Assembly: GCF_004684085.1 (NCBI RefSeq)
Contig: NZ_SRHZ01000081.1
Location: forward strand, 1-64,000
Length of the DNA stretch: 64,000 nt
DNA from: Stenotrophomonas maltophilia
Lineage (GTDB): Bacteria > Pseudomonadota > Gammaproteobacteria > Xanthomonadales > Xanthomonadaceae
Direction of reading: 5' to 3'
This document shows, one piece after another, positions 54,082 to 63,261 of the stretch. The translations under genes were made by a program, and so were the position numbers. The notes below the pieces were generated by a model that saw only the letters and a program-made list of their open reading frames with translations, did no database searches and had not been told where the DNA came from. The first letter of the stretch is position 1. Each line of letters begins with the position of its first letter.

Positions 54082-55005
54082 TTACGCTCCCACGCGCAGG
54101 TCGCGACGGGCGTTGAGGTAGTCGGCGGCGGTAATCGCCTTGCCACCCTCACGCTGCAGCACGCGCAGGCGCAGCGCACCCTGGCCACAGGCGATGTCGA
54201 TGCCGTCGCGACTGGCCGTCAGCACTGTGCCCGGCGCCTGGCCATGGGCCAGATCCAGCGCCACGGCACCGTGGATGCGCACGCGCTCACCGGCGAGGGT
54301 CGCCTCGGCGATCGGCCACGGATTGAAGGCGCGCACGGTGCGCGCCAGCGCCCCTGCATCCTGCGACCAGTCCAAACGGGCTTCGGTCTTGTCCAGCTTG
54401 TGCGCGTAGGTCACCCCCTGCTCCGGCTGCGGTCGCGCCACCGGCTTGATGCCCGCGCGCAGCAGGCCCAGCCCATCGGACAGCACCTGCGCACCCAGTT
54501 CGGCCAGCTTGTCGTGCAACTGCCCACCGGTATCGGTGGCGGCAATCGGCAGCTCCTGGTGCAGCAGCACCGGGCCGGTATCCAGGCCGGCCTCCATCTG
54601 CATCAGGCACACGCCGGTCTTGGTGTCGCCGGCCTGGATCGCACGCTGGATCGGCGCGGCGCCGCGCCAGCGCGGCAGCAGCGAGGCATGCACGTTCCAG
54701 CAGCCATGGGTCGGAATGGCCAGCACCGCCTTGGGCAGGATCAGGCCATAGGCCACCACCACCATCAGGTCCGGCTGCAGGTCGCGCAGCTGTTGCTGGG
54801 CCGCTTCGTCCTTCAGCGACTCCGGCTGGTAGACCGGAATGCCGCGGGCCACGGCTTCAAGCTTGACCGGCGACGGGGCCAGGCCACGGCCACGGCCGGC
54901 GGGGCGATCAGGCTGGGTGTAGACAGCGACGACCTCGTGATGGCGCGCGGCCGCGCGCAGCGACGACACCGCGAATTCCGGCGTACCGGCAAAGACAATC
55001 CTCAT
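54082..55005 (-). CDS. fmt: Methionyl-tRNA formyltransferase
   Basis: A 307-residue enzyme that formylates initiator Met-tRNA using 10-formyl-tetrahydrofolate. ATG 55005 ([16 protein letters not shown]). The catalytic loop is [20 protein letters not shown] with the Asn and His; the Asp site follows in [17 protein letters not shown]. The C-terminal OB-like domain ends in [19 protein letters not shown]. It sits between def and rsmB as in many bacteria, but a terminator stands between def and fmt. Confidence 0.96.
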   Translation of the reverse strand: MRIVFAGTPEFAVSSLRAAARHHEVVAVYTQPDRPAGRGRGLAPSPVKLEAVARGIPVYQPESLKDEAAQQQLRDLQPDLMVVVAYGLILPKAVLAIPTHGCWNVHASLLPRWRGAAPIQRAIQAGDTKTGVCLMQMEAGLDTGPVLLHQELPIAATDTGGQLHDKLAELGAQVLSDGLGLLRAGIKPVARPQPEQGVTYAHKLDKTEARLDWSQDAGALARTVRAFNPWPIAEATLAGERVRIHGAVALDLAHGQAPGTVLTASRDGIDIACGQGALRLRVLQREGGKAITAADYLNARRDLRVGA

Positions 55006-55046
55006 GGCTACCCCACTTGCAGGATGGATTCGTGCAGAAAAGAAAA

Positions 55047-55069
55047 ACGGCGCCGTCGGGCGGCGCCGT
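55047..55069 (-). terminator. Terminator between def and fmt
   Basis: Perfect 9-bp stem (55047-55055 with 55061-55069), TCGGG loop. On the minus strand a TTTTTCTTTTC tract follows, about 40 bases ahead of fmt. It should limit read-through from def, so fmt expression depends on leakage or a local promoter. Confidence 0.8.
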
Positions 55070-55126
55070 ACAGCCCGCGCGTGCCGCGCAGGCACGGGCC
55101 ACCCGAAGGGCGACCCGGATTGGCGA

Positions 55127-55639
55127 TCACGCCACGTGCTTGCGCTGCTTGGCCAGCTTCTTGCGGACCATCTCGCGCTTGAGCGGCGACAGATAGTCGA
55201 TGAACAGCTTGCCGTCCAGGTGGTCCATCTCGTGCTGGATGCAGGTGGCCAGCACTTCACCGGCCTCCAGTTCCTGTTGCTGGCCGTTGCGGTCCAGGTA
55301 CTTCACGGTGATGGTGTCGGCGCGGGTCACGTCGGCGAAGATGCCCGGCACGGACAGGCAGCCTTCCTGGTACACCCGGCCCCCGTCCTTGGCGACGATT
55401 TCCGGGTTGATGAACACATGCGGTTCATTCTTTTCTTCGCTGACGTCGATGACCATGAAGCGTTTGTGCACGTCCACCTGGGTGGCGGCCAGGCCGATGC
55501 CCGGGGCGTCGTACATGGTCAGGAACATGTTGTCGATCAGTTCCTGGAAGGCCGGCGTGGTGACTTCGGCGGCTTCGATCAACGCAGCCTTGGTACGCAG
55601 GCGCGGATCGGGGAACTCGAGGATGGGGAGAAGAGCCAT
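55127..55639 (-). CDS. def: Peptide deformylase
   Basis: A 170-residue metalloenzyme that removes the N-formyl group from new proteins. ATG 55639 ([15 protein letters not shown]). All three motifs are intact: [10 protein letters not shown] (GxGxAAxQ), EGCLSVPG (EGCLS) and [12 protein letters not shown] (HExxH), which supply the Cys and two His metal ligands and the catalytic Glu. Divergent from the LysM gene, with the fmt and rsmB genes downstream. Confidence 0.97.
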   Translation of the reverse strand: MALLPILEFPDPRLRTKAALIEAAEVTTPAFQELIDNMFLTMYDAPGIGLAATQVDVHKRFMVIDVSEEKNEPHVFINPEIVAKDGGRVYQEGCLSVPGIFADVTRADTITVKYLDRNGQQQELEAGEVLATCIQHEMDHLDGKLFIDYLSPLKREMVRKKLAKQRKHVA

Positions 55640-55765
55640 GGCAGTTTCCGGATTGGGGGCCGGCACGCCGGCATACGTCGCAGATTCTAGCTCCAACGCT
55701 TGCCTTGCGCCCCGGTTTCTGGACTATAGTGCGCGGACCTGTTGGGGAATCAGGGCTTCACACCT

Positions 55766-56899
55766 ATGTTGCTTCGTTTTCGTACGGTCGTCGCCGCGGC
55801 GATGCTGACCGTGGCTGCCTATGCTACCGCCGTGGAAGTGAATGGCGGGCACCCGGACACCTATGTGGTCCGAAAAGGGGATACGTTGTGGGATATCGCC
55901 GCACGTTTCCTGCAGAAGCCGTGGCTGTGGCCGGAGATCTGGCAGGCCAATCCGCAGATCGCCAATCCGCACCTGATCTATCCCGGTGACGTGCTCAGCC
56001 TGGCCTACCTGGACCGGGTGACCGTGGCGACCCAGCCCGGGCCGCGCCAGGACGCTCCGATCGACGCCATTCCGCTGGCCCAGGTCGAGCCGTTCCTGAA
56101 GCAGCTGAGCGTGGTCGACAGCATCGAGCAGCTGCCCGCCGTGGCCGGCCTGGAAGAAGAACGCCTGCGTGCCACCAGCGGCCATGCCGTCTACGTGCGC
56201 CTGGCCGACGCCCAGCTCGGCCAACGCTGGGCCGTGGTCCGCCCGACCGTACGCTACGCCCAGCCCAAGCCGACCGAGGACCTGACCGCCAACGGCGATG
56301 TCACCCCGGGCAGCGGCAACCTGTGGCGGGACTACAGCGCCCCCAATCCCCGCCGCGGCGTACTCGGCTATGAACTGGCCCAGGTCGCCACCGGCACCAT
56401 CACCCAGGTCGCCGGCGGCAAGGTCCAGGCGTCCACCCTGGTGCTGGACAAGAACGAGGGCGGCCGCGAGGTCCGCGTTGGCGACCGTCTGGTTCCGGTC
56501 GAGGCCCGACCGTACGACCTGCAGTTCGTGCCGCATGTACCAGCGACCAGCGTCGAGGGCGTGGACGTGCGCGTGCTGGCGGTGACCGACATGTTCACCG
56601 CGGGTGGCCCGCGCGACGTGATCGCGATCTCGGCGGGCCGCTCCCAGGGCGTGGATAACGGCACCGTGTTTTCGCTGTGGCGGCCGGGCCGCCATGTAGC
56701 GGATCGCATGAAGTACCCGACCTCCTCGCGCACGGACGAGGCGCTCAGCGGCACCGTCGGCCGGGTGGTGATGCCGGATGAGTATGCCGCGCACGCAATG
56801 GTGTTCCGCACCTTCGACAACGTCAGCTATGCGCTGGTGATGCAGGGCGTGAAGCCGGTGCGCGTGGGCTACAACGCGTTGCATCCAGACGCGAAGTAA
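55766..56899 (+). CDS. Exported LysM-domain protein
   Basis: A 377-residue protein, ATG 55766 (an in-frame TTG at 55742 is the alternative). A signal peptide (TVVAAAMLTVAAYATA) precedes one LysM domain with TYVVRKGDTLWDIAARFL, then KPWLWPEIWQANPQIANPHL, which binds peptidoglycan. The rest is beta-rich and unassigned. This gene is typically upstream of dprA and divergent from def in gammaproteobacteria, and a TATAGT -10-like hexamer is at 55725-55730. A terminator follows. Confidence 0.9.
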   Translation: MLLRFRTVVAAAMLTVAAYATAVEVNGGHPDTYVVRKGDTLWDIAARFLQKPWLWPEIWQANPQIANPHLIYPGDVLSLAYLDRVTVATQPGPRQDAPIDAIPLAQVEPFLKQLSVVDSIEQLPAVAGLEEERLRATSGHAVYVRLADAQLGQRWAVVRPTVRYAQPKPTEDLTANGDVTPGSGNLWRDYSAPNPRRGVLGYELAQVATGTITQVAGGKVQASTLVLDKNEGGREVRVGDRLVPVEARPYDLQFVPHVPATSVEGVDVRVLAVTDMFTAGGPRDVIAISAGRSQGVDNGTVFSLWRPGRHVADRMKYPTSSRTDEALSGTVGRVVMPDEYAAHAMVFRTFDNVSYALVMQGVKPVRVGYNALHPDAK

Positions 56900-56982
56900 C
56901 CATCGGCGGGCTGCCCGGCCCCCCGGATAGGGCCGGCCGCCGGCCGGCAGGCATTCCCGGTAAAGTCTGACAGCCACACGCG

Positions 56983-57002
56983 AAGGCGCCCTAGGGCGCC
57001 TT
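56983..57002 (+). terminator. Hairpin terminator after LysM gene
   Basis: Complementary AAGGCGCCC (56983-56991) and GGGCGCCTT (56994-57002), so 8 bp around a CTAG loop, followed by TGTTG. It lies 26 bases upstream of dprA. Confidence 0.6.
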
Positions 57003-57027
57003 TGTTGCATGCGGTCGATAGTGGGGA

Positions 57028-58155
57028 ATGACCAAGCAAATTGATGAGGCGCTGCTGCGCCTGCTGATGGCGGGCGGCGCGTTGGCGCCACGGCGGGCCC
57101 TGCTGCAGGCCGCGGGGAGCGCGGAGATTGCGATCGCGCAGGGCGCCGCGAACTGGCGCGCGCACGGTTGCACGCCAGAACAGTGCGCCGCACTGGAAGG
57201 CCCCGATACCCGAACCTCGGCCGCAGGCCTGCGCTGGCTGCAGGACGACAACCACCATCTGCTCGCCTTCACCGACCCGGCCTTTCCTCCGTCCCTGCTG
57301 GACGTCCCCAACCCGCCACTGGCGCTGTTCGTGGCCGGCGACCCCAGCCTGGCGTGGCGACCCTCGGTGGCGCTGGTCGGCAGCCGTTCGCCAACGCCCG
57401 GTGGGCGGGCGCTGGCGGCGCGTTTTGCCAGCTGCTTCGTCGAGGCAGGCCTGGCCGTGACCAGCGGACTGGCCGCCGGTATCGATGCCGCCGCCCACCA
57501 GGCCACGCTGGACGCAGGCGGCTGCACCGTGGCAGTGATCGGGACCGGACCCGACCGGGCCTACCCGGACAACCACGCCCGGCTGCAGGCGCAGATCGCG
57601 GCCGAAGGCGTGGTGCTCAGCGAATACCTGCCGGGCACACCGGCACGGCCTGGCCATTTCCCGGCGCGCAACCGGCTGGTGGCCGGGCTGGCACTGGCGA
57701 CGGTGGTCGTCGAGGCCGCCCAGCGCTCGGGCGCCCTGATCACGGCACGCTTGGCCGCCGAGGCCGGCCGCGAGGTCTGCGCCCTGCCCGGCTCGGTGCT
57801 CAATCCACGTGCGGCGGGCTGCCACCGGCTGATCCGCGAAGGCGCCGCGCTGGTGGAGCGCCCCGAGGAAGTGCTGGAGCTGCTGGCCCCGGCCCTGCGC
57901 CAGCAGCTGCCGGACTTGCAATCGCGGTTGGCCACCCCCACTGAACAGGCACCGCCGGCGCTCCTGCCGGCGCGCTGGGCCGACGACCCTGACTACCAGT
58001 GCTTGTGGCGGGCCCTGGACCACAACCCAAGCGGTATGGATTCACTGATCACGCGCTGTGGATTGACGGCGTCCGAGGTGTCCTCCATGCTGCTGGCCAT
58101 GGAACTGGCGGGAATCGTGGTGTGCGTACACGGCCGCTACTGTCGAACTCCCTAG
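57028..58155 (+). CDS. dprA: DNA processing protein DprA
   Basis: A 375-residue protein that loads RecA on incoming single-stranded DNA in natural transformation. An N-terminal SAM-like part is followed by the extended Rossmann core: [57 protein letters not shown] and [12 protein letters not shown]. The C-terminal DprA winged helix is present ([20 protein letters not shown]). The presence of an intact dprA fits the known competence of some Stenotrophomonas/xanthomonads. Confidence 0.95.
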   Translation: MTKQIDEALLRLLMAGGALAPRRALLQAAGSAEIAIAQGAANWRAHGCTPEQCAALEGPDTRTSAAGLRWLQDDNHHLLAFTDPAFPPSLLDVPNPPLALFVAGDPSLAWRPSVALVGSRSPTPGGRALAARFASCFVEAGLAVTSGLAAGIDAAAHQATLDAGGCTVAVIGTGPDRAYPDNHARLQAQIAAEGVVLSEYLPGTPARPGHFPARNRLVAGLALATVVVEAAQRSGALITARLAAEAGREVCALPGSVLNPRAAGCHRLIREGAALVERPEEVLELLAPALRQQLPDLQSRLATPTEQAPPALLPARWADDPDYQCLWRALDHNPSGMDSLITRCGLTASEVSSMLLAMELAGIVVCVHGRYCRTP

Positions 58156-58198
58156 TTTCTTCACCTCCACAGCGTCGCGCGACGCAGGCCGAGGGGCA

Positions 58199-58672
58199 AT
58201 GAAAGAGAGCATCCTGGACGTACTGCTGTACCTGTTTGAACACTATTTCAGCGAAGATGCGGACCTGATCCGTGACCGCGATTCGCTGCAGAACGGCCTG
58301 ATCCAGGCCGGTTTCAGCCCAACCGAGATCAACAAGGCATTCGACTGGCTCGATGCCCTGGCCGCGCAGCGGCCGAGCGTGGCCCAGGCAAGGGTCGATG
58401 GCCCCGTGCGCGTCTACCACGGCCCCGAGCTGGACAAGCTGGACGTGGAATGCCGTGGTTTCCTGCTGTACCTGGAACAGCACGGCATCCTCGACGCCGA
58501 CCAGCGTGAGCTGGTGCTGGACCGCGCCATGGCCCTGGACCAGGACGAACTGGACCTGGACGACCTGAAGTGGGTCGTGCTGATGGTGCTGTTCAACCAG
58601 CCCGGTTCCGAAGCGGCCTATGCCTGGATGGAAACGCAGATGTTCATGGACGAGCCAGAACCCCTGCACTGA
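58199..58672 (+). CDS. smg: Smg family protein (DUF494)
   Basis: A 157-residue acidic cytosolic protein typical of Smg ([20 protein letters not shown] at the start; [20 protein letters not shown] near the end). Its role is unknown, but its place between dprA and topA is conserved in gammaproteobacteria. It starts 43 bases after dprA and is probably co-transcribed. Confidence 0.93.
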   Translation: MKESILDVLLYLFEHYFSEDADLIRDRDSLQNGLIQAGFSPTEINKAFDWLDALAAQRPSVAQARVDGPVRVYHGPELDKLDVECRGFLLYLEQHGILDADQRELVLDRAMALDQDELDLDDLKWVVLMVLFNQPGSEAAYAWMETQMFMDEPEPLH

Positions 58673-58711
58673 CCGTACACTTGGGGGCATAGCGCATTCA
58701 GGAGCGTCCCC

Positions 58712-59467
58712 GTGAGCGAGTGGTTCCATGCAGAAGGCAACCGGCAGCAAGGCCCGCTGCCGGCGGAACAGTTGGTCGAGTTGTTCCGCAACAACCAGAT
58801 CTCCCTGGACACCCTGGTCTGGCGCGACGGGCTGCCGCAATGGCAGCCGTTGCGCACGGTCGTGGACGAACTCGGCCTGATCGTGCCGGCGCTGGACGCC
58901 GCCGCACCGCCGGTCGATGTCGAGCCCGAACCGGAACCCGTCGCGCTGCCGCCGCAACCGCCGGTGCTGCCCCCCTCCACACCCTACGCAACCAGCGCAT
59001 CGGCTGCGGCGCTGCCGCCTCCGAAGAAGAAACTCTCAGGTTGCGCGCTGACCGCCATCATCGGTGGCGCCCTGCTGCTGGTGCTGGTGCCGATCGTGGC
59101 CATCCTCGCCGCCATCGCCCTGCCGGCGTACAACGACTACACCCTGCGCAGCAAGGTCTCCGGCGCGGTTACCGTGCTGCAGCCGCTGAAGGACCAGGTC
59201 CAGCATTTCGCCGATGACGAAGGCCGCTGCCCGGGCGCCAACGACGCAGGCTTCCCGGCACCGGGCGACTTCGCCCATGCCGGCCTGTCAGCCGTGAACA
59301 TCGGCCGCTTCAACAACGGCCATTGCGGCATCGAAGCCACGCTGGCCGTGCCGGGCAAGAGCATCGACGGTGACCTGCTGTGGCTGGAATATGACCGCGA
59401 CAGCGGCCGCTGGGAATGCACCGGCGAAAGCGACGACAAGTATCTGCCAGCGTCGTGCCGCGGTTGA
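58712..59467 (+). CDS. GYF-domain protein fused to a pilin-like segment
   Basis: A 251-residue protein, GTG start 58712. Residues 1-55 form a GYF_2 (DUF4339) domain: SEWFHAEGNRQQGPLPAEQL and TLVWRDGLPQWQPL. A Pro-rich linker (about 65-105) leads to a type-IV-pilin-like segment: LTAIIGGALLLVLVPIVAIL, then AAIALPAYNDYTLRSKVSGA. Then follows a small periplasmic head with three or four Cys. There is no prepilin leader at the N-terminus. The next gene has a very similar GYF domain. Confidence 0.85.
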   Translation: MSEWFHAEGNRQQGPLPAEQLVELFRNNQISLDTLVWRDGLPQWQPLRTVVDELGLIVPALDAAAPPVDVEPEPEPVALPPQPPVLPPSTPYATSASAAALPPPKKKLSGCALTAIIGGALLLVLVPIVAILAAIALPAYNDYTLRSKVSGAVTVLQPLKDQVQHFADDEGRCPGANDAGFPAPGDFAHAGLSAVNIGRFNNGHCGIEATLAVPGKSIDGDLLWLEYDRDSGRWECTGESDDKYLPASCRG

Positions 59468-59516
59468 GCCGCACGTACGCCATCCCCTCCAAGGACGACC
59501 CAACAGGGAACATGCA

Positions 59517-60449
59517 ATGACTGAGTGGTACTACGCCGAAGGGCAGCAACGCCAGGGCCCGCTGCCGGTCCAGGACATCCGCCAGCGCTTCCAGCGCGGC
59601 CAACTGAACCTGGACACTCTGGTCTGGCATGAAGGCATGGCGCAGTGGGCCGCGCTGCGCCAGGTGGTCGACGAGCTCGGGCTGCAGACGCTGGCCGATG
59701 CCAGCACCGCCAGCAGCAGCGGCGGCTTCGACCTGCGCGGCGACTACGCTGCCATCGACAACGGCACCGCTCCCCTGCCCGGCACCGGCGCCATCAGCAG
59801 CTCGCCGTACAACGCGCCGGCCGCCGCCGGTGCTGCGGGCAATGCACAGCCAGTGGTGGGCGGCGAAGTGATCTACGCCGGCTTCTGGAAGCGCGTGGCG
59901 GCCTACATGATCGATTACCTGGTGCTGGTCATCCCGGGCAGCATCATCGGCGCCATCCTCGGCGTGGTCCTCGGCGCCAGCATGGGTGCGGTCGGCAGTG
60001 GCGAATCGTCCATCGAAATCGTCGCGCAGCTGGCCAGCGCGCTGATCAACCTGGGCATCGGCATGGCGTACTACACCTGGTTCCATGCCTCGCGTGGCGG
60101 CGCCACGCTGGGCAAGATGGCCGTCGGCATCAAGGTCGTGCGCGGCAATGGCGAGCGCCTGACCAAGGCCCGCGCCTTCGGTCGTTACTGGGCCATGCTG
60201 CTGAGCAGCTTCACCCTCGGCATCGGCTTCCTGATGGCGGCGTTCACCGAGCGCAAGCAGGGCCTGCACGACATGATCTGCGACACCCTGGTGGTCGACC
60301 GCTGGGCCTACACCGACCAGCCGCACCTGCAGCGCCGGGAGCTGGGCACGGTCACCATCGTGGTGCTGGTGCTGACCGCGCTGCTGTCGCTGGCGGGCCT
60401 GGTCCTGCTGGTGGCCGCGGTCGGCTTCATCGCCAAGATGGCCTCATGA
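59517..60449 (+). CDS. GYF-domain protein fused to an RDD membrane domain
   Basis: A 310-residue protein, ATG 59517 with AGGGAA upstream. The first 60 residues are a GYF_2 domain nearly identical in plan to its upstream neighbour (TEWYYAEGQQRQGPLPVQDI, TLVWHEGMAQWAAL). After a Gly/Ala linker an RDD domain follows: YAGFWKRVAAYMIDYLVLVI (with the R-D-D pattern), GGATLGKMAVGIKVVRGNGE and KQGLHDMICDTLVV. A final C-terminal membrane segment is present. Likely acts with the pilin-like neighbour; function unknown. Confidence 0.87.
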   Translation: MTEWYYAEGQQRQGPLPVQDIRQRFQRGQLNLDTLVWHEGMAQWAALRQVVDELGLQTLADASTASSSGGFDLRGDYAAIDNGTAPLPGTGAISSSPYNAPAAAGAAGNAQPVVGGEVIYAGFWKRVAAYMIDYLVLVIPGSIIGAILGVVLGASMGAVGSGESSIEIVAQLASALINLGIGMAYYTWFHASRGGATLGKMAVGIKVVRGNGERLTKARAFGRYWAMLLSSFTLGIGFLMAAFTERKQGLHDMICDTLVVDRWAYTDQPHLQRRELGTVTIVVLVLTALLSLAGLVLLVAAVGFIAKMAS

Positions 60450-60518
60450 ACGGCCATCCTCACGCCTCGCTGCTTGACATGGGCTGGCTGGGCGTGATTC
60501 CTCTAATAGGGTGAAACC

Positions 60519-60547
60519 TGAACGCCCGGCACACTACCGGGCGTTCA
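60519..60547 (+). terminator. Terminator after the GYF-RDD gene
   Basis: Perfect 11-bp stem (60519-60529 with 60537-60547), 7-nt loop, then GTTTATGG. It separates the GYF pair from topA. Confidence 0.75.
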
Positions 60548-60641
60548 GTTTATGGATTTGCCCGTGGCCGCTTCACTAATGCGGCCGTTTGCTCCACCCT
60601 AGCGGCCCCTTCCCCCGGTCCGCCCACAGACCTTTCCCGAC

Positions 60642-63110
60642 ATGCCCAAGCACCTGCTCATCGTTGAATCGCCGGCCAAGGCCAAGACGATCAACAAATA
60701 CCTCGGCAAGGACTACACCGTCCTGGCCTCGTATGGGCATGTGCGTGACCTGATTCCGAAGGAAGGCGCAGTCGACCCGGACAACGGGTTCGCCATGCAC
60801 TACGACGTGATCGACAAGAACGAAAAGCACGTCGATGCGATCGCCAAGGCCGCCAAGGGCGCCGACGACATCCTGCTGGCAACCGACCCGGATCGCGAGG
60901 GTGAGGCGATCAGCTGGCACATCGCCGAGATCCTGAAGGAACGCGGGCTGGTCAAGGACAAGCCGATGCAGCGCGTGGTGTTCACCGAGATCACCCCGCG
61001 CGCGATCAAGGAAGCCATCAGCCAGCCGCGCGAAATCGCCACCGATCTGGTCGATGCCCAGCAGGCGCGCCGCGCGCTGGACTACCTGGTCGGTTTCAAC
61101 CTGTCACCGGTGCTGTGGCGCAAGGTGCAGCGCGGATTGTCCGCCGGCCGCGTGCAGAGCCCGGCGCTGCGCATGATCGTCGAGCGCGAGGAAGAGATCG
61201 AAGCCTTCATCGCCCGCGAGTACTGGTCGATCGCCGCCGAGTGCGCGCACCCGTCGCAGCACTTCAACGCCAAGCTGATCAAGCTGGACGGGCAGAAGTT
61301 CGAGCAGTTCACCGTCACCGACGGCGACACCGCCGAGGCTGCCCGCCTGCGCATCCAGCAGGCCGCACAGGGTGCGCTGCACGTCACCGACGTGGCCAGC
61401 AAGGAGCGCAAGCGCCGCCCGGCACCGCCGTTCACCACCTCCACGCTGCAGCAGGAGGCCTCGCGCAAGCTCGGCTTCACTACCCGCAAGACCATGCAGG
61501 TGGCGCAGAAGCTGTATGAAGGCGTGGCCATCGGCGACGAAGGCACCGTCGGCCTGATCTCGTACATGCGTACCGACTCGGTGAACCTGTCGCAGGATGC
61601 ACTGGCCGAAATCCGCGACGTGATCGCCCGTGACTACGGCATCGCCTCGCTGCCGGACCAGCCCAACACCTACCAGACCAAGTCGAAGAACGCCCAGGAA
61701 GCGCACGAAGCGGTGCGCCCGACGTCGGCGCTGCGCACGCCCGCGCAGGTCTCGCGCTACCTGACCGATGACGAGCGCAAGCTGTACGAACTGATCTGGA
61801 AGCGTGCGGTGGCCTGCCAGATGATCCCGGCCACGCTCAACACCGTCAGCGTCGATCTGTCGGCCGGCAGCGACCATGTATTCCGCGCCAGCGGCACCAC
61901 CGTGGTGGTGCCCGGCTTCCTGGCCGTGTACGAAGAAGGCAAGGACAACAAGAGCGCCGAGGACGAGGACGAAGGCCGCAAGCTGCCGGCGATGAAGCCC
62001 GGCGACCGCGTGCCGCTGGAACGCATCGTGGCCGACCAGCATTTCACCCAGCCGCCGCCGCGTTTCACCGAAGCGGCGCTGGTGAAGGCGCTGGAAGAGT
62101 ACGGTATCGGCCGTCCCTCGACCTATGCCTCGATCATCCAGACCTTGCTGTTCCGCAAATATGTGGAAATGGAAGGCCGCAGCTTCCGCCCGTCCGATGT
62201 CGGCCGCGCGGTATCCAAGTTCCTGTCCAGTCACTTCACCCGGTACGTGGACTACGACTTCACCGCCAAGCTCGAGGACGAGCTCGACGCCGTCTCGCGC
62301 GGCGAGGAAGAGTGGATCCCGCTGATGTCGCGCTTCTGGGAACCGTTCAAGGAACTGGTCGAAGACAAGAAGGAATCGGTCGACCGTGCCGAGGCCAGCG
62401 GTGCACGCGAACTGGGCACCGACCCCAAGACCGGCAAGCCGGTCAGCGTGCGCCTGGGCCGCTTCGGGCCGTATGCAGCCATCGGCAGCACCGCCGAGGA
62501 CGCCGAGGAGAAGCCCAAGTTCGCTTCGCTTCGCCCGGGCCAGTCGATGCACACCATCACTCTGGAAGACGCGCTGGAGCTGTTCCTGATGCCGCGTGCC
62601 CTGGGTGAGGACAAGGGCGAGGATGTCAGTGTCGGCATCGGTCGTTTCGGCCCGTTCGCCAAGCGCGGCAGCACCTATGCCTCGCTGAAGAAGGAAGACG
62701 ACCCGTACACCATCGACCTGGCCCGCGCCGTGTTCCTGATCGAAGAGAAGGAAGAGATCGCGCGCAACCGGATCATCAAGGAGTTCGAGGGCAGCGACAT
62801 CCAGGTGCTGAACGGCCGCTTCGGTCCGTATATCAGCGACGGCAAGATGAACGGCAAGATCCCCAAGGATCGCGAGCCGGCATCGCTGACCCTGGCTGAA
62901 GTACAGCAGTTGATGGAAGAAACCGGCAAGCCGGTGCGCAAGGGCTTCGGCAAGAAGGCCGCCGCCAAGAAGGCGCCGGCCAAGAAGGCGGCCGTGAAGA
63001 AGGAAGCCGCGCCGAAGAAGGCCGCAGCCAAGAAAGCCCCCGCCAAGAAAGCCGTCAAGAAGGCCGCCGCGAAGAAGGCCCCGGCCAAGAAGGCCGCTGT
63101 AAAGAAGTAG
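60642..63110 (+). CDS. topA: DNA topoisomerase I
   Basis: An 822-residue type IA topoisomerase that relaxes negative supercoils. The TOPRIM domain is at the start (LLIVESPAKAKTINKYLGKD, ATDPDREGEAISWHI), and the catalytic Tyr is Y308 in LISYMRTDSVNLS. After the toroid come C-terminal repeats (LGRFGPYAAIGSTAED, IGRFGPFAKRGSTY, LNGRFGPYISDG) with no zinc-binding Cys sets, unlike E. coli. The last about 50 residues are a histone-H1-like Lys/Ala tail (KKAPAKKAAVKK repeats). The TAG stop is part of a SMAG repeat. Confidence 0.97.
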   Translation: MPKHLLIVESPAKAKTINKYLGKDYTVLASYGHVRDLIPKEGAVDPDNGFAMHYDVIDKNEKHVDAIAKAAKGADDILLATDPDREGEAISWHIAEILKERGLVKDKPMQRVVFTEITPRAIKEAISQPREIATDLVDAQQARRALDYLVGFNLSPVLWRKVQRGLSAGRVQSPALRMIVEREEEIEAFIAREYWSIAAECAHPSQHFNAKLIKLDGQKFEQFTVTDGDTAEAARLRIQQAAQGALHVTDVASKERKRRPAPPFTTSTLQQEASRKLGFTTRKTMQVAQKLYEGVAIGDEGTVGLISYMRTDSVNLSQDALAEIRDVIARDYGIASLPDQPNTYQTKSKNAQEAHEAVRPTSALRTPAQVSRYLTDDERKLYELIWKRAVACQMIPATLNTVSVDLSAGSDHVFRASGTTVVVPGFLAVYEEGKDNKSAEDEDEGRKLPAMKPGDRVPLERIVADQHFTQPPPRFTEAALVKALEEYGIGRPSTYASIIQTLLFRKYVEMEGRSFRPSDVGRAVSKFLSSHFTRYVDYDFTAKLEDELDAVSRGEEEWIPLMSRFWEPFKELVEDKKESVDRAEASGARELGTDPKTGKPVSVRLGRFGPYAAIGSTAEDAEEKPKFASLRPGQSMHTITLEDALELFLMPRALGEDKGEDVSVGIGRFGPFAKRGSTYASLKKEDDPYTIDLARAVFLIEEKEEIARNRIIKEFEGSDIQVLNGRFGPYISDGKMNGKIPKDREPASLTLAEVQQLMEETGKPVRKGFGKKAAAKKAPAKKAAVKKEAAPKKAAAKKAPAKKAVKKAAAKKAPAKKAAVKK

Positions 63111-63129
63111 ATCCACGCCATGCGTGGAT
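63107..63129 (+). repeat. SMAG-type REP hairpin overlapping topA stop codon
   Basis: GTAG head, then ATCCACGC / GCGTGGAT stem with a CAT loop. The TAG in the head is the topA stop codon (63108-63110). Confidence 0.8.
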
Positions 63130-63135
63130 GCTCTG

Positions 63136-63150
63136 CCACGCCATGCGTGG
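63136..63150 (+). repeat. Degenerate SMAG-type hairpin
   Basis: CCACGC / GCGTGG stem with a CAT loop, without the GTAG head, six bases after the full element. Confidence 0.6.
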
Positions 63151-63165
63151 ATGAGGGGTCAAGGT

Positions 63166-63190
63166 GTGCGGACCAACGGTCCGCACCTAC
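63166..63190 (-). repeat. SMAG-like REP hairpin, inverted
   Basis: On the minus strand: GTAG, then GTGCGGACC / GGTCCGCAC stem with a GTT loop. It closes a cluster of three elements between topA and tsaC. Confidence 0.65.
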
Positions 63191-63261
63191 CGTCCGCACC
63201 CACCACCCCTTCTGCACACAGCGGGGGGATAATGAAGGCCCACGCCGGGCCGGTCGCTGCC

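Noticed and set aside
60474..60507. TTGACA followed by TCTAAT before topA
   Set aside because: The spacing is about 22 bases, too long for a sigma-70 promoter, and a terminator lies directly downstream.
62940..63110. Tandem DNA repeat as a separate element
   Set aside because: The repetition is in frame and encodes the Lys/Ala tail of TopA.
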